41,832 nt of DNA from an uncultured Eubacteriales bacterium (lineage in GTDB: Bacteria; Bacillota; Clostridia; Christensenellales; Aristaeellaceae): the NCBI GenBank assembly GCA_902774025.1, contig CACYGY010000054.1, forward strand, positions 1 through 41,832. The letters are read 5' to 3'. This document shows, piece by piece, positions 17,924-26,677 of the stretch. Position 1 is the first letter of the stretch; each line of letters begins with the position of its first letter. The position numbers and the translations under genes were made by a program. Below the pieces are notes generated by a model. It had not been told where the DNA came from. It saw only the letters and a program-made list of their open reading frames with translations, and ran no database searches.

Positions 17924-19390
17924 ATGGTCAATTCCCAGGAACTCAAGCAGGCTGTTTTGCATGGTGATGCTGATCGGATTGCAAAACAGCATGCGGATGG
18001 CAAGCTGACGGCTAGAGAGAGGATCGCGAAGCTTCTGGATCAGGGAAGCTTTGTGGAAACAGACGCTCTCGTGTCGTGCGATCAGGACTATGCCGGCGTT
18101 GTGACCGGCTATGGAACGGTGCAGGATCGGCCTGTATATGTTTTCGCGCAGGACTTTACGGTTCACGGGGGCGCCATGGGCAAACTTCAGGCAATGAAGA
18201 TCCTCAAGATTCTGGATCTGGCCATGAAGACAGGGGCACCTGTGGTTGCCATGTGTGACAGTGCCGGCGTCCGGGTGGATGAAGGTGCTCTGGCTATGGA
18301 TGCCTATGCGTCCGTATACGCCCGCATGGCAGGACTCAGCGGTGTATGCCCGATGATCGCGCTGATTCTTGGACCCGTGTGCGGCGGTGCCGCTCTGATC
18401 GCTCAGCTGGCGGATATTTCCATTCAGGCTTCGGATGTCGGCCGTCTGATGGTGTACGGTCCTCAGGTGGTCAGTGCCGTGACCGGGGAAACCGTGGACA
18501 TGAAGAAACTTGGCGGAGCGGAGAACATGGCGTCCCAGGGAGGCGTTTCCCTGACAGCTGCTACGGAAACTGAAGCGATCGCCCTGACATCGGGAATTCT
18601 GGAACTGCTGCCCGCATGTAACACAGAGGACGCGCCTTATGTGGATACCGATGATCTCAACCGTGTTCTGGACGTGGATACCGCATCCGGTGCACAGGAA
18701 CTTGTCACCGCGCTGGTGGATCACGGTGCGTACCTTGAACTGTATTCTGAATATGGAAAGAGTCTCAGAACAGCCCTTGCCCGGATTGGCGGGCAGAGCG
18801 TGGGCGTTGTGTTCAGTGATCCACAGGAACAGGAAGGGGAACTGACACCGGAAGCCTGTACAAAAGCAGCCCGTTTCATTCGTTTCTGCGACTGCTTTTC
18901 CCTGCCTGTTGTTTCTCTGATCCATTCCAGGGGAACCGTGGTACCCGGTCCTTCAGACCAGGCCCGGACCATGGTGGCAGCGGCTCAGCTGTTGTACGCA
19001 TATTCTGAGGCCACAACTGCCAAGGTGAGCGTGATCACGGGGAACGCTATCGGACAGGCCTATGTCGCCATGGGCGGCAAGGCAAACGCGGATATGACCT
19101 ACGCCTGGCCGGGTGCGGTGATATCAGCCCTTACCCCTGAGGCGGCTGTTCAGGTTCTCTATACGGAAGAGCTGAAGAACGACGCCAAGCCCGCTCTTCA
19201 ATCCCGGGCGGAACTGGAAAAGAAGTACGCCGGGAATGTGGCTGATGCCTATCACGCCGCGGCCAACGGTCTGGTGGATGATGTGATCCTTCCTGCCGAC
19301 ACCCGCAAATATGTGATCTCTGCGCTTGAAATGCTGATGACCAAGCAGGATACCTCTGCGTCGAAGAAGCATGGCAATCTGCCTCTTTAA
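17924..19390 (+). CDS. Biotin-dependent carboxyltransferase (MmdA/12S-type)
   Basis: Moves a carboxyl group between an acyl-CoA and biotin. The 488-residue product belongs to the carboxyltransferase family of methylmalonyl-CoA decarboxylase alpha, the transcarboxylase 12S subunit and acyl-CoA carboxylase beta. Visible hallmarks are KLTARERIAKLLDQGSF at the N-terminus, a first crotonase-like half with MCDSAGVRVDEG and the oxyanion-hole glycines GPVCGGAA, a second half with TGNAIGQAYVAMGGK, and the terminal KKHGNLPL. It is a little shorter than the usual 510-520 residues. ATG 17924 follows AAGGAG. The frame opens earlier at 17894, but without a good site. The acyl-CoA substrate (methylmalonyl, glutaconyl or other) cannot be told from sequence. 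Confidence 0.88.
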   Translation: MVNSQELKQAVLHGDADRIAKQHADGKLTARERIAKLLDQGSFVETDALVSCDQDYAGVVTGYGTVQDRPVYVFAQDFTVHGGAMGKLQAMKILKILDLAMKTGAPVVAMCDSAGVRVDEGALAMDAYASVYARMAGLSGVCPMIALILGPVCGGAALIAQLADISIQASDVGRLMVYGPQVVSAVTGETVDMKKLGGAENMASQGGVSLTAATETEAIALTSGILELLPACNTEDAPYVDTDDLNRVLDVDTASGAQELVTALVDHGAYLELYSEYGKSLRTALARIGGQSVGVVFSDPQEQEGELTPEACTKAARFIRFCDCFSLPVVSLIHSRGTVVPGPSDQARTMVAAAQLLYAYSEATTAKVSVITGNAIGQAYVAMGGKANADMTYAWPGAVISALTPEAAVQVLYTEELKNDAKPALQSRAELEKKYAGNVADAYHAAANGLVDDVILPADTRKYVISALEMLMTKQDTSASKKHGNLPL

Positions 19391-19406
19391 TAGGAGGAAT
19401 GAACAG

Positions 19407-19670
19407 ATGACCGAATCTCTGAATCTGGGAAGTTCACTTCTTGTTACACTCGTTGGCATGGCAATCGTTTTTCTTGGCAAGCAGCAGACGCCAGCGCCCG
19501 CTCCCGTCCAGGCAGCGCCTTCTGTCGGGGCGAGTGAGGAGACTGAGGAAACAGACGATCTGGAACTTGTGGCTGTGATTTCCGCGGCCCTGTCCGTCGT
19601 GCTGGAGAAACAGCCCTCTGGTTTTGTGGTCCGGCATATTCGCCGGATTCCCCCGGCCTGGCGTTCGTAA
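19407..19670 (+). CDS. OadG-like decarboxylase gamma subunit with short membrane segment
   Basis: An 87-residue subunit of a Na+-pumping decarboxylase that normally anchors the complex. It starts MTESLNLGSSLLVTLVGM behind AGGAGG and has a single hydrophobic segment at about residues 9-24. An Ala/Pro linker follows (PAPAPVQAAPSV), and it ends with the family's TDDLELVAVISAAL...PSGFVVRHIRRI. The hydrophobic stretch is only 14-18 residues and runs straight into KQQTP. Usual members have a longer span followed by further hydrophobic and basic residues. This looks like an internal deletion that left the frame intact. It starts 16 bases after the upstream carboxyltransferase stop. Confidence 0.75.
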   Translation: MTESLNLGSSLLVTLVGMAIVFLGKQQTPAPAPVQAAPSVGASEETEETDDLELVAVISAALSVVLEKQPSGFVVRHIRRIPPAWRS

Positions 19671-19730
19671 GGCCGGAAGCCCCCTGTGAAAGAAATTGCA
19701 CAAGAGCAGATCATGAAGGAGGATTCTATC

Positions 19731-20111
19731 ATGCGTGTTTTCAATGTTACAGTCAACGGCCAGACTTATGAAGTGGAAATTGAGGAAGTGGGTCAGAACG
19801 CTGAAGTTTCTGCCTCTCCCGCTCCCCGTGCTGTTGCCCCGAAGGCGGAAAAGCCCGCACCGAAGGCTGCTCCTGCCGCCAAGGCCGCGCCCGTGGATGG
19901 CACACCCGTGAAAGCCCCGATGCCTGGCACAATTCTGGATGTCAAGGTGAAGGTGGGGGATCAGGTAGCCAGCGGACAGGCGGTCTGTGTTCTGGAAGCC
20001 ATGAAAATGGAAAATGAGATCCCCGCACCCAGAGCGGGCAAGGTGGTGTCCGTGCTGGTCAGCAAGGGAGCCACGGTTGAATCCGGAAATGTCCTGGTAG
20101 TTCTTGAATAA
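19731..20111 (+). CDS. Biotin carboxyl carrier protein of the decarboxylase
   Basis: Mobile carrier that shuttles CO2 on biotin between the carboxyltransferase and the membrane pump. The 126-residue product has a short N-terminal beta segment (MRVFNVTVNGQTYEVEIEEV). An Ala/Pro/Lys-rich flexible linker spans about residues 25-55. The biotinyl domain carries EAMKMENE with biotin-accepting K92. This architecture matches the transcarboxylase 1.3S subunit and GcdC/MmdC. ATG 19731 follows AAGGAGG. It lies 60 bases after oadG and 30 before the pump gene. It probably serves both carboxyltransferases of this cluster, since neither carries its own biotin domain. Confidence 0.93.
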   Translation: MRVFNVTVNGQTYEVEIEEVGQNAEVSASPAPRAVAPKAEKPAPKAAPAAKAAPVDGTPVKAPMPGTILDVKVKVGDQVASGQAVCVLEAMKMENEIPAPRAGKVVSVLVSKGATVESGNVLVVLE

Positions 20112-20141
20112 CACGGTCCGCTGAGAAAGTGAGTTGATAGA

Positions 20142-21596
20142 ATGATCAACATCGGAAATGCTTTTTCGGACCTGTGGAACACATCCGGCATAGCCATGTT
20201 TCTTTCGGATCCAAAGGCATTGATCATGGTCGGCATCGCCTGCCTTCTTCTGTACCTGGCGATTGTCAAGGGATTTGAACCATTGCTGCTTCTGCCCATT
20301 GCCTTCGGTATGCTCCTGACCAACCTGCTGGGCAGCGAGGTCTTTCACGAGGAGCTTTTCTCGGGAGGGCACGCCAACTGGAGCCTTTTCGGAGGGGCTG
20401 TCCTTGTGGATGCCAAAGACCTGGTTTCAGGGGCGGCTTCCTATGTCGTCAACAGTGCGGGAGGCGTACTGACAGCGGACGGACAGACGCTTGTGGCCCA
20501 GATCGTCGGAGCAACGGGCGTGACGGGAAGCACACTGCAGGGACTTGAAGAGGTCATGACCTATATGGCCGCCAATGGCACAGCCTGCACCATGGTGCTG
20601 AAAGATGCGTTCCTGTCGGGCGGCCAGGTCTTCACATCCGCCGGCGTCCTTTTTGCCAGCTCGGGTTCCAGTGTCACCCCCGGACTTCTGGATTACCTTT
20701 ATCTGGGCGTGAAACTGGGAATTTATCCCTGCCTGATCTTCATGGGTGTCGGCGCCACCACGGACTTCGGTCCCCTGATCGCCAATCCCAAGACCCTGCT
20801 TCTGGGCGCTGCTGCTCAGCTGGGCATTTTCATTACCTTCATCGGAGCTTCACTTCTTGGATTCTTCCCGAAGGAAGCTGCATCCATCGGCATCATTGGC
20901 GGAGCTGACGGCCCCACAGCGATATGGCTGACGTCCAAGCTGGCTCCGCATCTTCTCGGACCGATTGCAGTCGCGGCATACAGCTACATGGCTCTTGTTC
21001 CGGTCATTCAGCCTCCCATCATGCGTCTTCTGACCACCAAGAAGGAACGTCAGATTGTGATGGAACAGCTGAAGCCTGTGTCCAAGACGCAAAAGATCAT
21101 TTTCCCCATCGTCGTGACCATTATGGTTGCTCTGCTGCTTCCCAGCGCCACCGCTCTGGTGGGCTGCCTGATGCTGGGCAATCTGATGAAGGAATGTGGT
21201 GTGGTTGAGCGTCTGAACAAGACAGCCCAGAATGAACTGATGAATATTGTCACCATTTTCCTGGGTATTACGGTAGGCGCGACGGCAACAGCCCATACAT
21301 TCCTGAACTGGGATACTATCAAGATTATTGTTCTGGGTGTTGTGGCTTTCAGCTGCGGCACGATGGGCGGACTGTTGCTGGCCAAGCTGATGAACAAGCT
21401 GTCCGGCGGAAAGATCAATCCTCTGATCGGTTCTGCCGGTGTATCGGCGGTTCCCATGGCGGCGCGTGTGGCCCAGAAGGTCGGCCAGGAAGAGAATCCC
21501 AGCAATTTCCTGCTCATGCATGCCATGGGTCCGAACGTCGCCGGTGTGATTGGATCTGCCATTGCGGCAGGCGTCCTGCTTTCCATGTTCGCATGA
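20142..21596 (+). CDS. Na+-pumping decarboxylase beta subunit (OadB/GcdB/MmdB)
   Basis: Integral membrane subunit that decarboxylates carboxybiotin and exports Na+. The 484-residue product has the family motifs [16 protein letters not shown] (about 44-60), [31 protein letters not shown] (about 185-215, with the key Asp), [13 protein letters not shown] and [13 protein letters not shown] near the end. Roughly a dozen hydrophobic segments are seen. About 115 residues lie between the first membrane block and the GVKLGIYP block, where many homologues have far fewer. This insert (about residues 65-180) is Gly/Ser/Thr/Ala-rich. The start ATG 20142 has a weak GAAAGTGAG site. Confidence 0.92.
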   Translation: MINIGNAFSDLWNTSGIAMFLSDPKALIMVGIACLLLYLAIVKGFEPLLLLPIAFGMLLTNLLGSEVFHEELFSGGHANWSLFGGAVLVDAKDLVSGAASYVVNSAGGVLTADGQTLVAQIVGATGVTGSTLQGLEEVMTYMAANGTACTMVLKDAFLSGGQVFTSAGVLFASSGSSVTPGLLDYLYLGVKLGIYPCLIFMGVGATTDFGPLIANPKTLLLGAAAQLGIFITFIGASLLGFFPKEAASIGIIGGADGPTAIWLTSKLAPHLLGPIAVAAYSYMALVPVIQPPIMRLLTTKKERQIVMEQLKPVSKTQKIIFPIVVTIMVALLLPSATALVGCLMLGNLMKECGVVERLNKTAQNELMNIVTIFLGITVGATATAHTFLNWDTIKIIVLGVVAFSCGTMGGLLLAKLMNKLSGGKINPLIGSAGVSAVPMAARVAQKVGQEENPSNFLLMHAMGPNVAGVIGSAIAAGVLLSMFA

Positions 21597-21643
21597 TCTG
21601 AGCGTGTACATTTTACTTGACGGAACGAGGAGGAATTGCCGAA

Positions 21644-23044
21644 ATGGGCAAGGTTAAGATTACCGATACCATTCTGCGGGATGGCCATCAGTCTCAGGCT
21701 GCGACACGCATGCGGACAGATGAGATGCTTCCGGCATGTGAGAAGCTTGATAAGGTTGGTTATTATTCACTGGAATGCTGGGGCGGAGCTACCTATGATG
21801 CCTGCATCCGTTTCCTGAATGAGGATCCCTGGGAGCGGCTCCGGCTTCTCCGGAAGGCGCTGCCCAATACGAAGACGCAGATGCTGCTTCGTGGCCAGAA
21901 CCTTCTTGGGTATCGTCCCTATTCGGACGATGTCGTGGAATTCTTTGTGCAGAAGGCATGTGAGAACGGCATTGACATCATCCGCTGTTTTGACGCCCTG
22001 AATGACCTCCGGAACATGCAGACAGCCGTGAAGGCTACGAAGAAGTTCGGAGGAAAAGCCGAGATTGCGCTGTCCTATACCAAGTCTCCGGTACACAGTG
22101 AGGACTACTTTGTCCGGCTGGCGGGAGAAATCGAGAAGATGGGAGCCGACCTGATCTGTATCAAGGATATGGCCAATCTTCTGCTGCCGTATGATGCTTA
22201 TTCACTTGTGAAACGTCTGAAGGCGGCCACAAAGCTGCCTATCGTGATCCATACCCATAATACGACAGGTACGGGTGCCATGGTATTGCTCAAGGCCATC
22301 GAAGCAGGCGCGGATGTGGTGGATACCTGTCTCTCACCTCTGGCAAGCGGCACCTCACAGCCTGCCACGGAATCTCTTGTGGCGACGCTGCAGGGTACGG
22401 AATATGACACAGGTATGGACCTGAACCTTCTGGCTGATCTAGCTACATACTTCAGGACAGTGGCTGACCGGCTGACAGCAGACGGATTCCGGGATCCCGG
22501 CCGTGTGCTTTCTGTGGACGTCAAGACTCTGCAGTATCAGGTGCCCGGCGGAATGCTGTCCAACCTGATCGGACAGCTTAAGTCCGCCAATGCCATGGAC
22601 AAGTATTATGATGTGCTGGCTGAGGTTCCGAAGGTGCGTGAAGACTTCGGATACCCGCCACTGGTAACGCCTACTTCCCAGATTGTGGGCACCCAGGCTG
22701 TTATGAACATTCTCTATGGTGAGCGTTACAAGGTTGTGACCAACGAATCCAAGGGACTGCTCCGGGGTGAGTACGGTAAACTTCCCGGAAAGGTCAATGA
22801 GGAAGTCCGGAAAAAATGTATCGGAAACGAGAAAGTCATTACCTGCCGCTTTGCGGACACGCTGCCGCCGGAACTTGAGAAGCTGAAGAGTGAGATGCGC
22901 CAGTGGTATCAGACGGATGAGGACGTCCTGACTTATGCCATGTTCCCCAAGGTCGCGCCCAAGTTCTTTGAATACCGTCAGGCTCAGCAGATGAAGATTG
23001 ATTCCACCATGCTGAACCAGGCTGAGAAGACCATGCCGGTATAA
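21644..23044 (+). CDS. OadA-like carboxyltransferase (oxaloacetate decarboxylase alpha / transcarboxylase 5S type)
   Basis: Transfers a carboxyl group between oxaloacetate/pyruvate and biotin. The 466-residue product has the HMG-CoA-lyase-like barrel with VKITDTILRDGHQSQAATRM at the N-terminus and LICIKDMANLL carrying the carbamylated lysine. IHTHNTTGTG supplies metal-binding histidines. The conserved carboxylase domain follows to the end (FFEYRQAQQM). No C-terminal biotinyl domain is present, so it must use the separate carrier, as the 5S subunit does. ATG 21644 lies 9 bases after GAGGAGGAA. It is the last gene of the decarboxylase cluster, before a hairpin and pckA. Confidence 0.93.
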   Translation: MGKVKITDTILRDGHQSQAATRMRTDEMLPACEKLDKVGYYSLECWGGATYDACIRFLNEDPWERLRLLRKALPNTKTQMLLRGQNLLGYRPYSDDVVEFFVQKACENGIDIIRCFDALNDLRNMQTAVKATKKFGGKAEIALSYTKSPVHSEDYFVRLAGEIEKMGADLICIKDMANLLLPYDAYSLVKRLKAATKLPIVIHTHNTTGTGAMVLLKAIEAGADVVDTCLSPLASGTSQPATESLVATLQGTEYDTGMDLNLLADLATYFRTVADRLTADGFRDPGRVLSVDVKTLQYQVPGGMLSNLIGQLKSANAMDKYYDVLAEVPKVREDFGYPPLVTPTSQIVGTQAVMNILYGERYKVVTNESKGLLRGEYGKLPGKVNEEVRKKCIGNEKVITCRFADTLPPELEKLKSEMRQWYQTDEDVLTYAMFPKVAPKFFEYRQAQQMKIDSTMLNQAEKTMPV

Positions 23045-23057
23045 AAATATCCCACAG

Positions 23058-23083
23058 ACAGTCCTGCCTTCCGGCAGGACTGT
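23058..23083 (+). terminator. Hairpin at the end of the decarboxylase cluster
   Basis: A perfect 11-bp stem (23058-23068 with 23073-23083) closes a TTCC tetraloop 13 bases after the stop. Only a weak TTCT follows, so it may serve mainly to protect the 3' end, or terminate incompletely into pckA. Confidence 0.6.
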
Positions 23084-23173
23084 TCTGATGGAACGATCAC
23101 CGGGAACAGAATATTTTTTCATGGAAGCAGGAATACAATAGGTCCATGTTGAATGTATGAATTCAGGAGAGAG

Positions 23174-23212
23174 TGGTCTTTCCTAGTGACCATCCGAACT
23201 GACGGAGTTCGG
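23174..23212 (+). other. Two small hairpins in the pckA 5' leader
   Basis: TGGTC (23174-23178) pairs with GACCA (23188-23192). CCGAACT (23194-23200) pairs with AGTTCGG (23206-23212). The second ends 7 bases before the pckA ribosome site. They may modulate translation or mRNA stability; no known riboswitch is recognised. A TACAAT at 23134-23139 could be the -10 of a pckA promoter, but no good -35 accompanies it. Confidence 0.4.
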
Positions 23213-23232
23213 TGAAATTGGAGGAGTTAAAG

Positions 23233-24798
23233 ATGAGCCTGAATCTCGAGTATCTGGGTATTGTCAACACCAAGGCCGTTTATCGGAACCTGACCCCCGC
23301 CGAACTGACGGAAAAAGCAGTTATCCGTGGGGAAGGAACCCTGAGCACCACTGGCGCTCTGGTCGTCAAGACCGGAAAGTATACCGGCCGCAGCGCTAAC
23401 GATAAGTTTATCGTGGACACTCCCGCCGTGCACGATGATATCGCATGGGGCAAGGTAAACAGGCCGATTTCCAAGGAAAAGTTTGATGCCATCTGCAGCA
23501 AGGTCGTGGCTTATCTCCAGAATCGTGAGATTTTCGTATTCGACGGCATGGCCGGTGCTGATCCCAAATACACCAAGAAATTCAGAATCGTCAATGAGCT
23601 GGCCAGTCAGAATCTCTTCATTCACCAGCTGCTGCGCAGACCCTCGGCCGAGGAACTGGAATCCTTCCAGGAGGATTTTGTCATCATCGCGGCACCCGGG
23701 TTTAAGTGTGTGCCTGAAATCGACGGCACCAAGAGCGAAGCTGCGATTCTGGTGAACTATGAAGAAAAGATCGTCGTAATCTGCGGAACGCAGTATGCTG
23801 GTGAAATCAAGAAGTCCGTGTTCTCCGTGATGAACTACGTGCTTCCCAAGCAGGGCGTTTTCCCGATGCACTGCTCTGCCAATATTGGCAAGGATGGAGA
23901 CAGCGCCGTATTTTTCGGACTCTCCGGCACCGGCAAAACCACCCTGTCCGCGGATCCCAACCGTTTCCTGATTGGCGATGATGAGCATGGTTGGGCTGAC
24001 GATTCTGTCTTCAATTTTGAAGGCGGCTGCTATGCCAAGTGCATCAATCTGTCTCCCGAGGGAGAACCTGAAATCTACAACGCCATCAAGTTCGGCTCTC
24101 TGGTGGAAAATGTTGTGATGGATCCGGACACCCGTGAGTTTGACTTTGATGATGATTCCCTGGCTGTGAACAGTCGTGTGGGCTATCCGATTGAGTACAT
24201 TCCCAACGCCGTTCTGGAAGGCCGTTCTGCCTCTGTGCCGAAGACTGTTATCTTCCTCACAGCCGATGCTTACGGGGTTCTGCCTCCCATTTCCAAGCTG
24301 AACAGGAACCAGGCCATGTACTATTTCGTGTCCGGATTTACCTCCAAGGTGGCCGGAACCGAAATCGGTGTCACCGAGCCTGTGCCTACCTTCTCCACCT
24401 GCTTCGGCGAGCCTTTCCTGCCCCTGGATCCCTCTGTGTACGCAAGCATGCTGGCTGAAAAGGTTGAGAAAGCCGGGGCGAATGTTTACCTGGTCAACAC
24501 CGGCTGGAACGGCACCGGAAAGCGTATGAAGCTGTCCTATACCCGTGCCATGGTGACCGCAGCCCTCACGGGTGAGATCGAGAAATCCGAGTTTGTCACC
24601 GATCCCACCTTCGGCGTGCAGGTGCCCACCACGATTGAAGGTGTGCCCTCCGATCTGCTTATTCCCGAGAATACGTGGGAAGACAAAGCCGCTTACAAGG
24701 CAGCCTGCAAGAAGCTGGCGGAGAGCTTTGTCAAGAACTTTACCAAGTATACCCATATGAGCGCTGAAGTTGTGGCAGCCGGCCCCAAGGCAGAGTAA
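23233..24798 (+). CDS. pckA: Phosphoenolpyruvate carboxykinase (ATP)
   Basis: Interconverts oxaloacetate + ATP and PEP + CO2 + ADP. In fermenters it often runs toward oxaloacetate. The 521-residue product has TGRSANDKF near the N-terminus (substrate arginine), the kinase-1a P-loop GLSGTGKTT at residues 229-237, GDDEHGW, the metal site FNFEGGCYAK, and a C-terminal LVNTGWNGTGKRMKLSYTRA. These are the ATP-dependent, not GTP-dependent, family features. ATG 23233 lies 6 bases after GGAGGAG. Standing just after the oxaloacetate/biotin cluster, it links PEP to the oxaloacetate that OadA can use. It ends in a strong terminator. Confidence 0.97.
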   Translation: MSLNLEYLGIVNTKAVYRNLTPAELTEKAVIRGEGTLSTTGALVVKTGKYTGRSANDKFIVDTPAVHDDIAWGKVNRPISKEKFDAICSKVVAYLQNREIFVFDGMAGADPKYTKKFRIVNELASQNLFIHQLLRRPSAEELESFQEDFVIIAAPGFKCVPEIDGTKSEAAILVNYEEKIVVICGTQYAGEIKKSVFSVMNYVLPKQGVFPMHCSANIGKDGDSAVFFGLSGTGKTTLSADPNRFLIGDDEHGWADDSVFNFEGGCYAKCINLSPEGEPEIYNAIKFGSLVENVVMDPDTREFDFDDDSLAVNSRVGYPIEYIPNAVLEGRSASVPKTVIFLTADAYGVLPPISKLNRNQAMYYFVSGFTSKVAGTEIGVTEPVPTFSTCFGEPFLPLDPSVYASMLAEKVEKAGANVYLVNTGWNGTGKRMKLSYTRAMVTAALTGEIEKSEFVTDPTFGVQVPTTIEGVPSDLLIPENTWEDKAAYKAACKKLAESFVKNFTKYTHMSAEVVAAGPKAE

Positions 24799-24811
24799 GA
24801 CGTTTCTTCGC

Positions 24812-24841
24812 AGGAAGCCCTGACGCAGGGCTTCCTTTTTT
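24812..24841 (+). terminator. pckA terminator
   Basis: A perfect 11-bp stem (24812-24822 with 24826-24836) with a 3-base loop and a run of six T residues. Confidence 0.92.
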
Positions 24842-24850
24842 ATGTGAATA

Positions 24851-24872
24851 GGACGCGGCAGACGCCGCGTCC
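24851..24872 (-). terminator. Hairpin after pepF (minus strand)
   Basis: A perfect 9-bp GC-rich stem (24851-24859 with 24864-24872) lies 4 bases past the pepF stop. The T-run on the minus strand is poor (TATTCACAT), so termination strength is uncertain. Confidence 0.5.
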
Positions 24873-24876
24873 CTGC

Positions 24877-26661
24877 TTATATCCGGGTGAGTTCTTCAAA
24901 AGAGTCCAGTGTTTCGCGGAATACCTGCATGGCTGCCTGCAGAGGTTCGGGACGGCTCATATCGACACCTGCCAGCTTCAGGGCTTCCACGGGCGGAAGG
25001 GAACAGCCGGCGGAAAGGAATTCTCTGTATTGACGGACTGCGTTTTCTCCTTCCAGGAGGATCTTCCTGGACAGGGTGACGGCAGCGCACAGCCCTGTGG
25101 CATACACGTACACATAATAAGCCCTGTAGAAATGGGGAATCCGCATCCACTCACAGGCGATCCAATCGTCCACGTGGCATTCACGGCCGTAATACAGGCG
25201 GTTCAGGTCCAGATACACGCGATTCATACTTTCCCGGGTCAGCGGTTCTCCCCGGGCATCCATTTCATGAACCGCCTTTTCAAACTCGGCAAACATGGTC
25301 TGGCGGAAACAGGTGGTTCTGAACTGCTCCAGAAAGTGATTGAGCAGGTAAGCTTTGATCTTCGGGTCATCATAGCGCTGAAGAAGGTGGCGCATCATCA
25401 CGGCTTCATTACATGTGGAAGCGACTTCAGCAACAAAGAGAGAATACTGACGTTTGGGATGAGGCTGGTTCCGGTTGCTGTAATATGAGTGCATGCTGTG
25501 GCCAAGCTCATGGGCGATGGTGAAAGCACAGTCCAGGTTGTCATTGTGGTTCAGCAGAACAAAGGGGTGGACAGACGCAAGGGCGCCCATGGAGAAGGCA
25601 CCGCTGGATTTTCCGTGTCTGGGATAGACATCCATCCAGCGCTGTGCGCGGGCTGTACGGAGGATGTCTGTATAGTCTCTGCCCATGGGGGCCAGCCCAT
25701 CCACCACCATTTCAAAGGCTTCATCAAAGGACAGGCTCATATGGGCAGAGTTCACCATGGGCACATACAGATCATACATGTGAAGCTCGTCAAGTCCCAT
25801 CCGCTGTCTCCTGATGGCCAGATAGCGGTCAAGAAGCGGAAGAGAATCATGAATGACGGAAATCAGCTGATCGTAGACAACAGTGGGAATTTCAAGGGGC
25901 TCCATGGCGGCTTGGAGAGCACTGTCGTAGTGCCTTGCGGCAGCGATGATGTTGTCTTTTTTGACACTGGTTCCAAAGACGGAGGCGATGGTGGTTCCGT
26001 AACGGCCGTAGGTCCCGAAAATGTGTTCAAAAGCCTGCTTTCTGACAGAGCGGTCAGGATGAATCCGGTATCCTGAGAAGTTTCCTTCCGTCAGTTCTTC
26101 GGTGCTTCCATCCGGCATGGTCATGTCCGGGAATTTCATGTCCACGTTGGAAAGCATGTTGTAGGTCGATTCAGGCCCGTCCAGGACAGGTTCCATGATG
26201 GCAAGAAGGTGCTCTTCCTGTTTGGACAGCATATGCTTCTTGTGATGAATCAGAAGCCTCAGCATTTCACTGAAGTCTGCCATCTCTGCTTTTTCCCCCA
26301 GAGCCCTCAGCTCCGCCTCTGACATTTCCAGAAGCTCAGGTTCCAGGAATGAACTGGCGGCGGCAAACCGGGCCCCCAGTGTTCTGACTCTTTCGGTGAG
26401 AGCCTGAGCGTTTTCGTCGGCATTGTTGGACTCCAGCATCAGATAGGCGTATTCGGCAACCGGGAGAAAGTCCTGCCCGATCCGGCTGGACGCGAGGATT
26501 GCACCTTCCGGGTCCATGCGGACGGTTCCTTCTCTCTGCGCATAGGAGTCGATTTCTGACTGGACCTGAGTGTATGCGGATTCCCAGGCTTCCTGGTTCG
26601 GAAAAATGTCTTCCAGGTTCCATGTATACTGAGCTTCCGGAACCTTATTCAATTCTGTCAT
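24877..26661 (-). CDS. pepF: Oligoendopeptidase F, M3 family
   Basis: Cytoplasmic zinc metallopeptidase that trims oligopeptides. The 594-residue product begins MTELNKVPEAQYTWNLEDIF, typical of PepF. It has a long helical N-terminal half and the catalytic HELGH at residues 384-388. The downstream glutamate lies in FVAEVASTCNEAVM. The start is preceded on the minus strand by AAAGGATGG. It begins 16 bases after the topB stop with no terminator between, so the two are cotranscribed. No signal peptide is seen. Confidence 0.95.
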   Translation of the reverse strand: MTELNKVPEAQYTWNLEDIFPNQEAWESAYTQVQSEIDSYAQREGTVRMDPEGAILASSRIGQDFLPVAEYAYLMLESNNADENAQALTERVRTLGARFAAASSFLEPELLEMSEAELRALGEKAEMADFSEMLRLLIHHKKHMLSKQEEHLLAIMEPVLDGPESTYNMLSNVDMKFPDMTMPDGSTEELTEGNFSGYRIHPDRSVRKQAFEHIFGTYGRYGTTIASVFGTSVKKDNIIAAARHYDSALQAAMEPLEIPTVVYDQLISVIHDSLPLLDRYLAIRRQRMGLDELHMYDLYVPMVNSAHMSLSFDEAFEMVVDGLAPMGRDYTDILRTARAQRWMDVYPRHGKSSGAFSMGALASVHPFVLLNHNDNLDCAFTIAHELGHSMHSYYSNRNQPHPKRQYSLFVAEVASTCNEAVMMRHLLQRYDDPKIKAYLLNHFLEQFRTTCFRQTMFAEFEKAVHEMDARGEPLTRESMNRVYLDLNRLYYGRECHVDDWIACEWMRIPHFYRAYYVYVYATGLCAAVTLSRKILLEGENAVRQYREFLSAGCSLPPVEALKLAGVDMSRPEPLQAAMQVFRETLDSFEELTRI

Positions 26662-26677
26662 CTTTCAGATCCATCCT

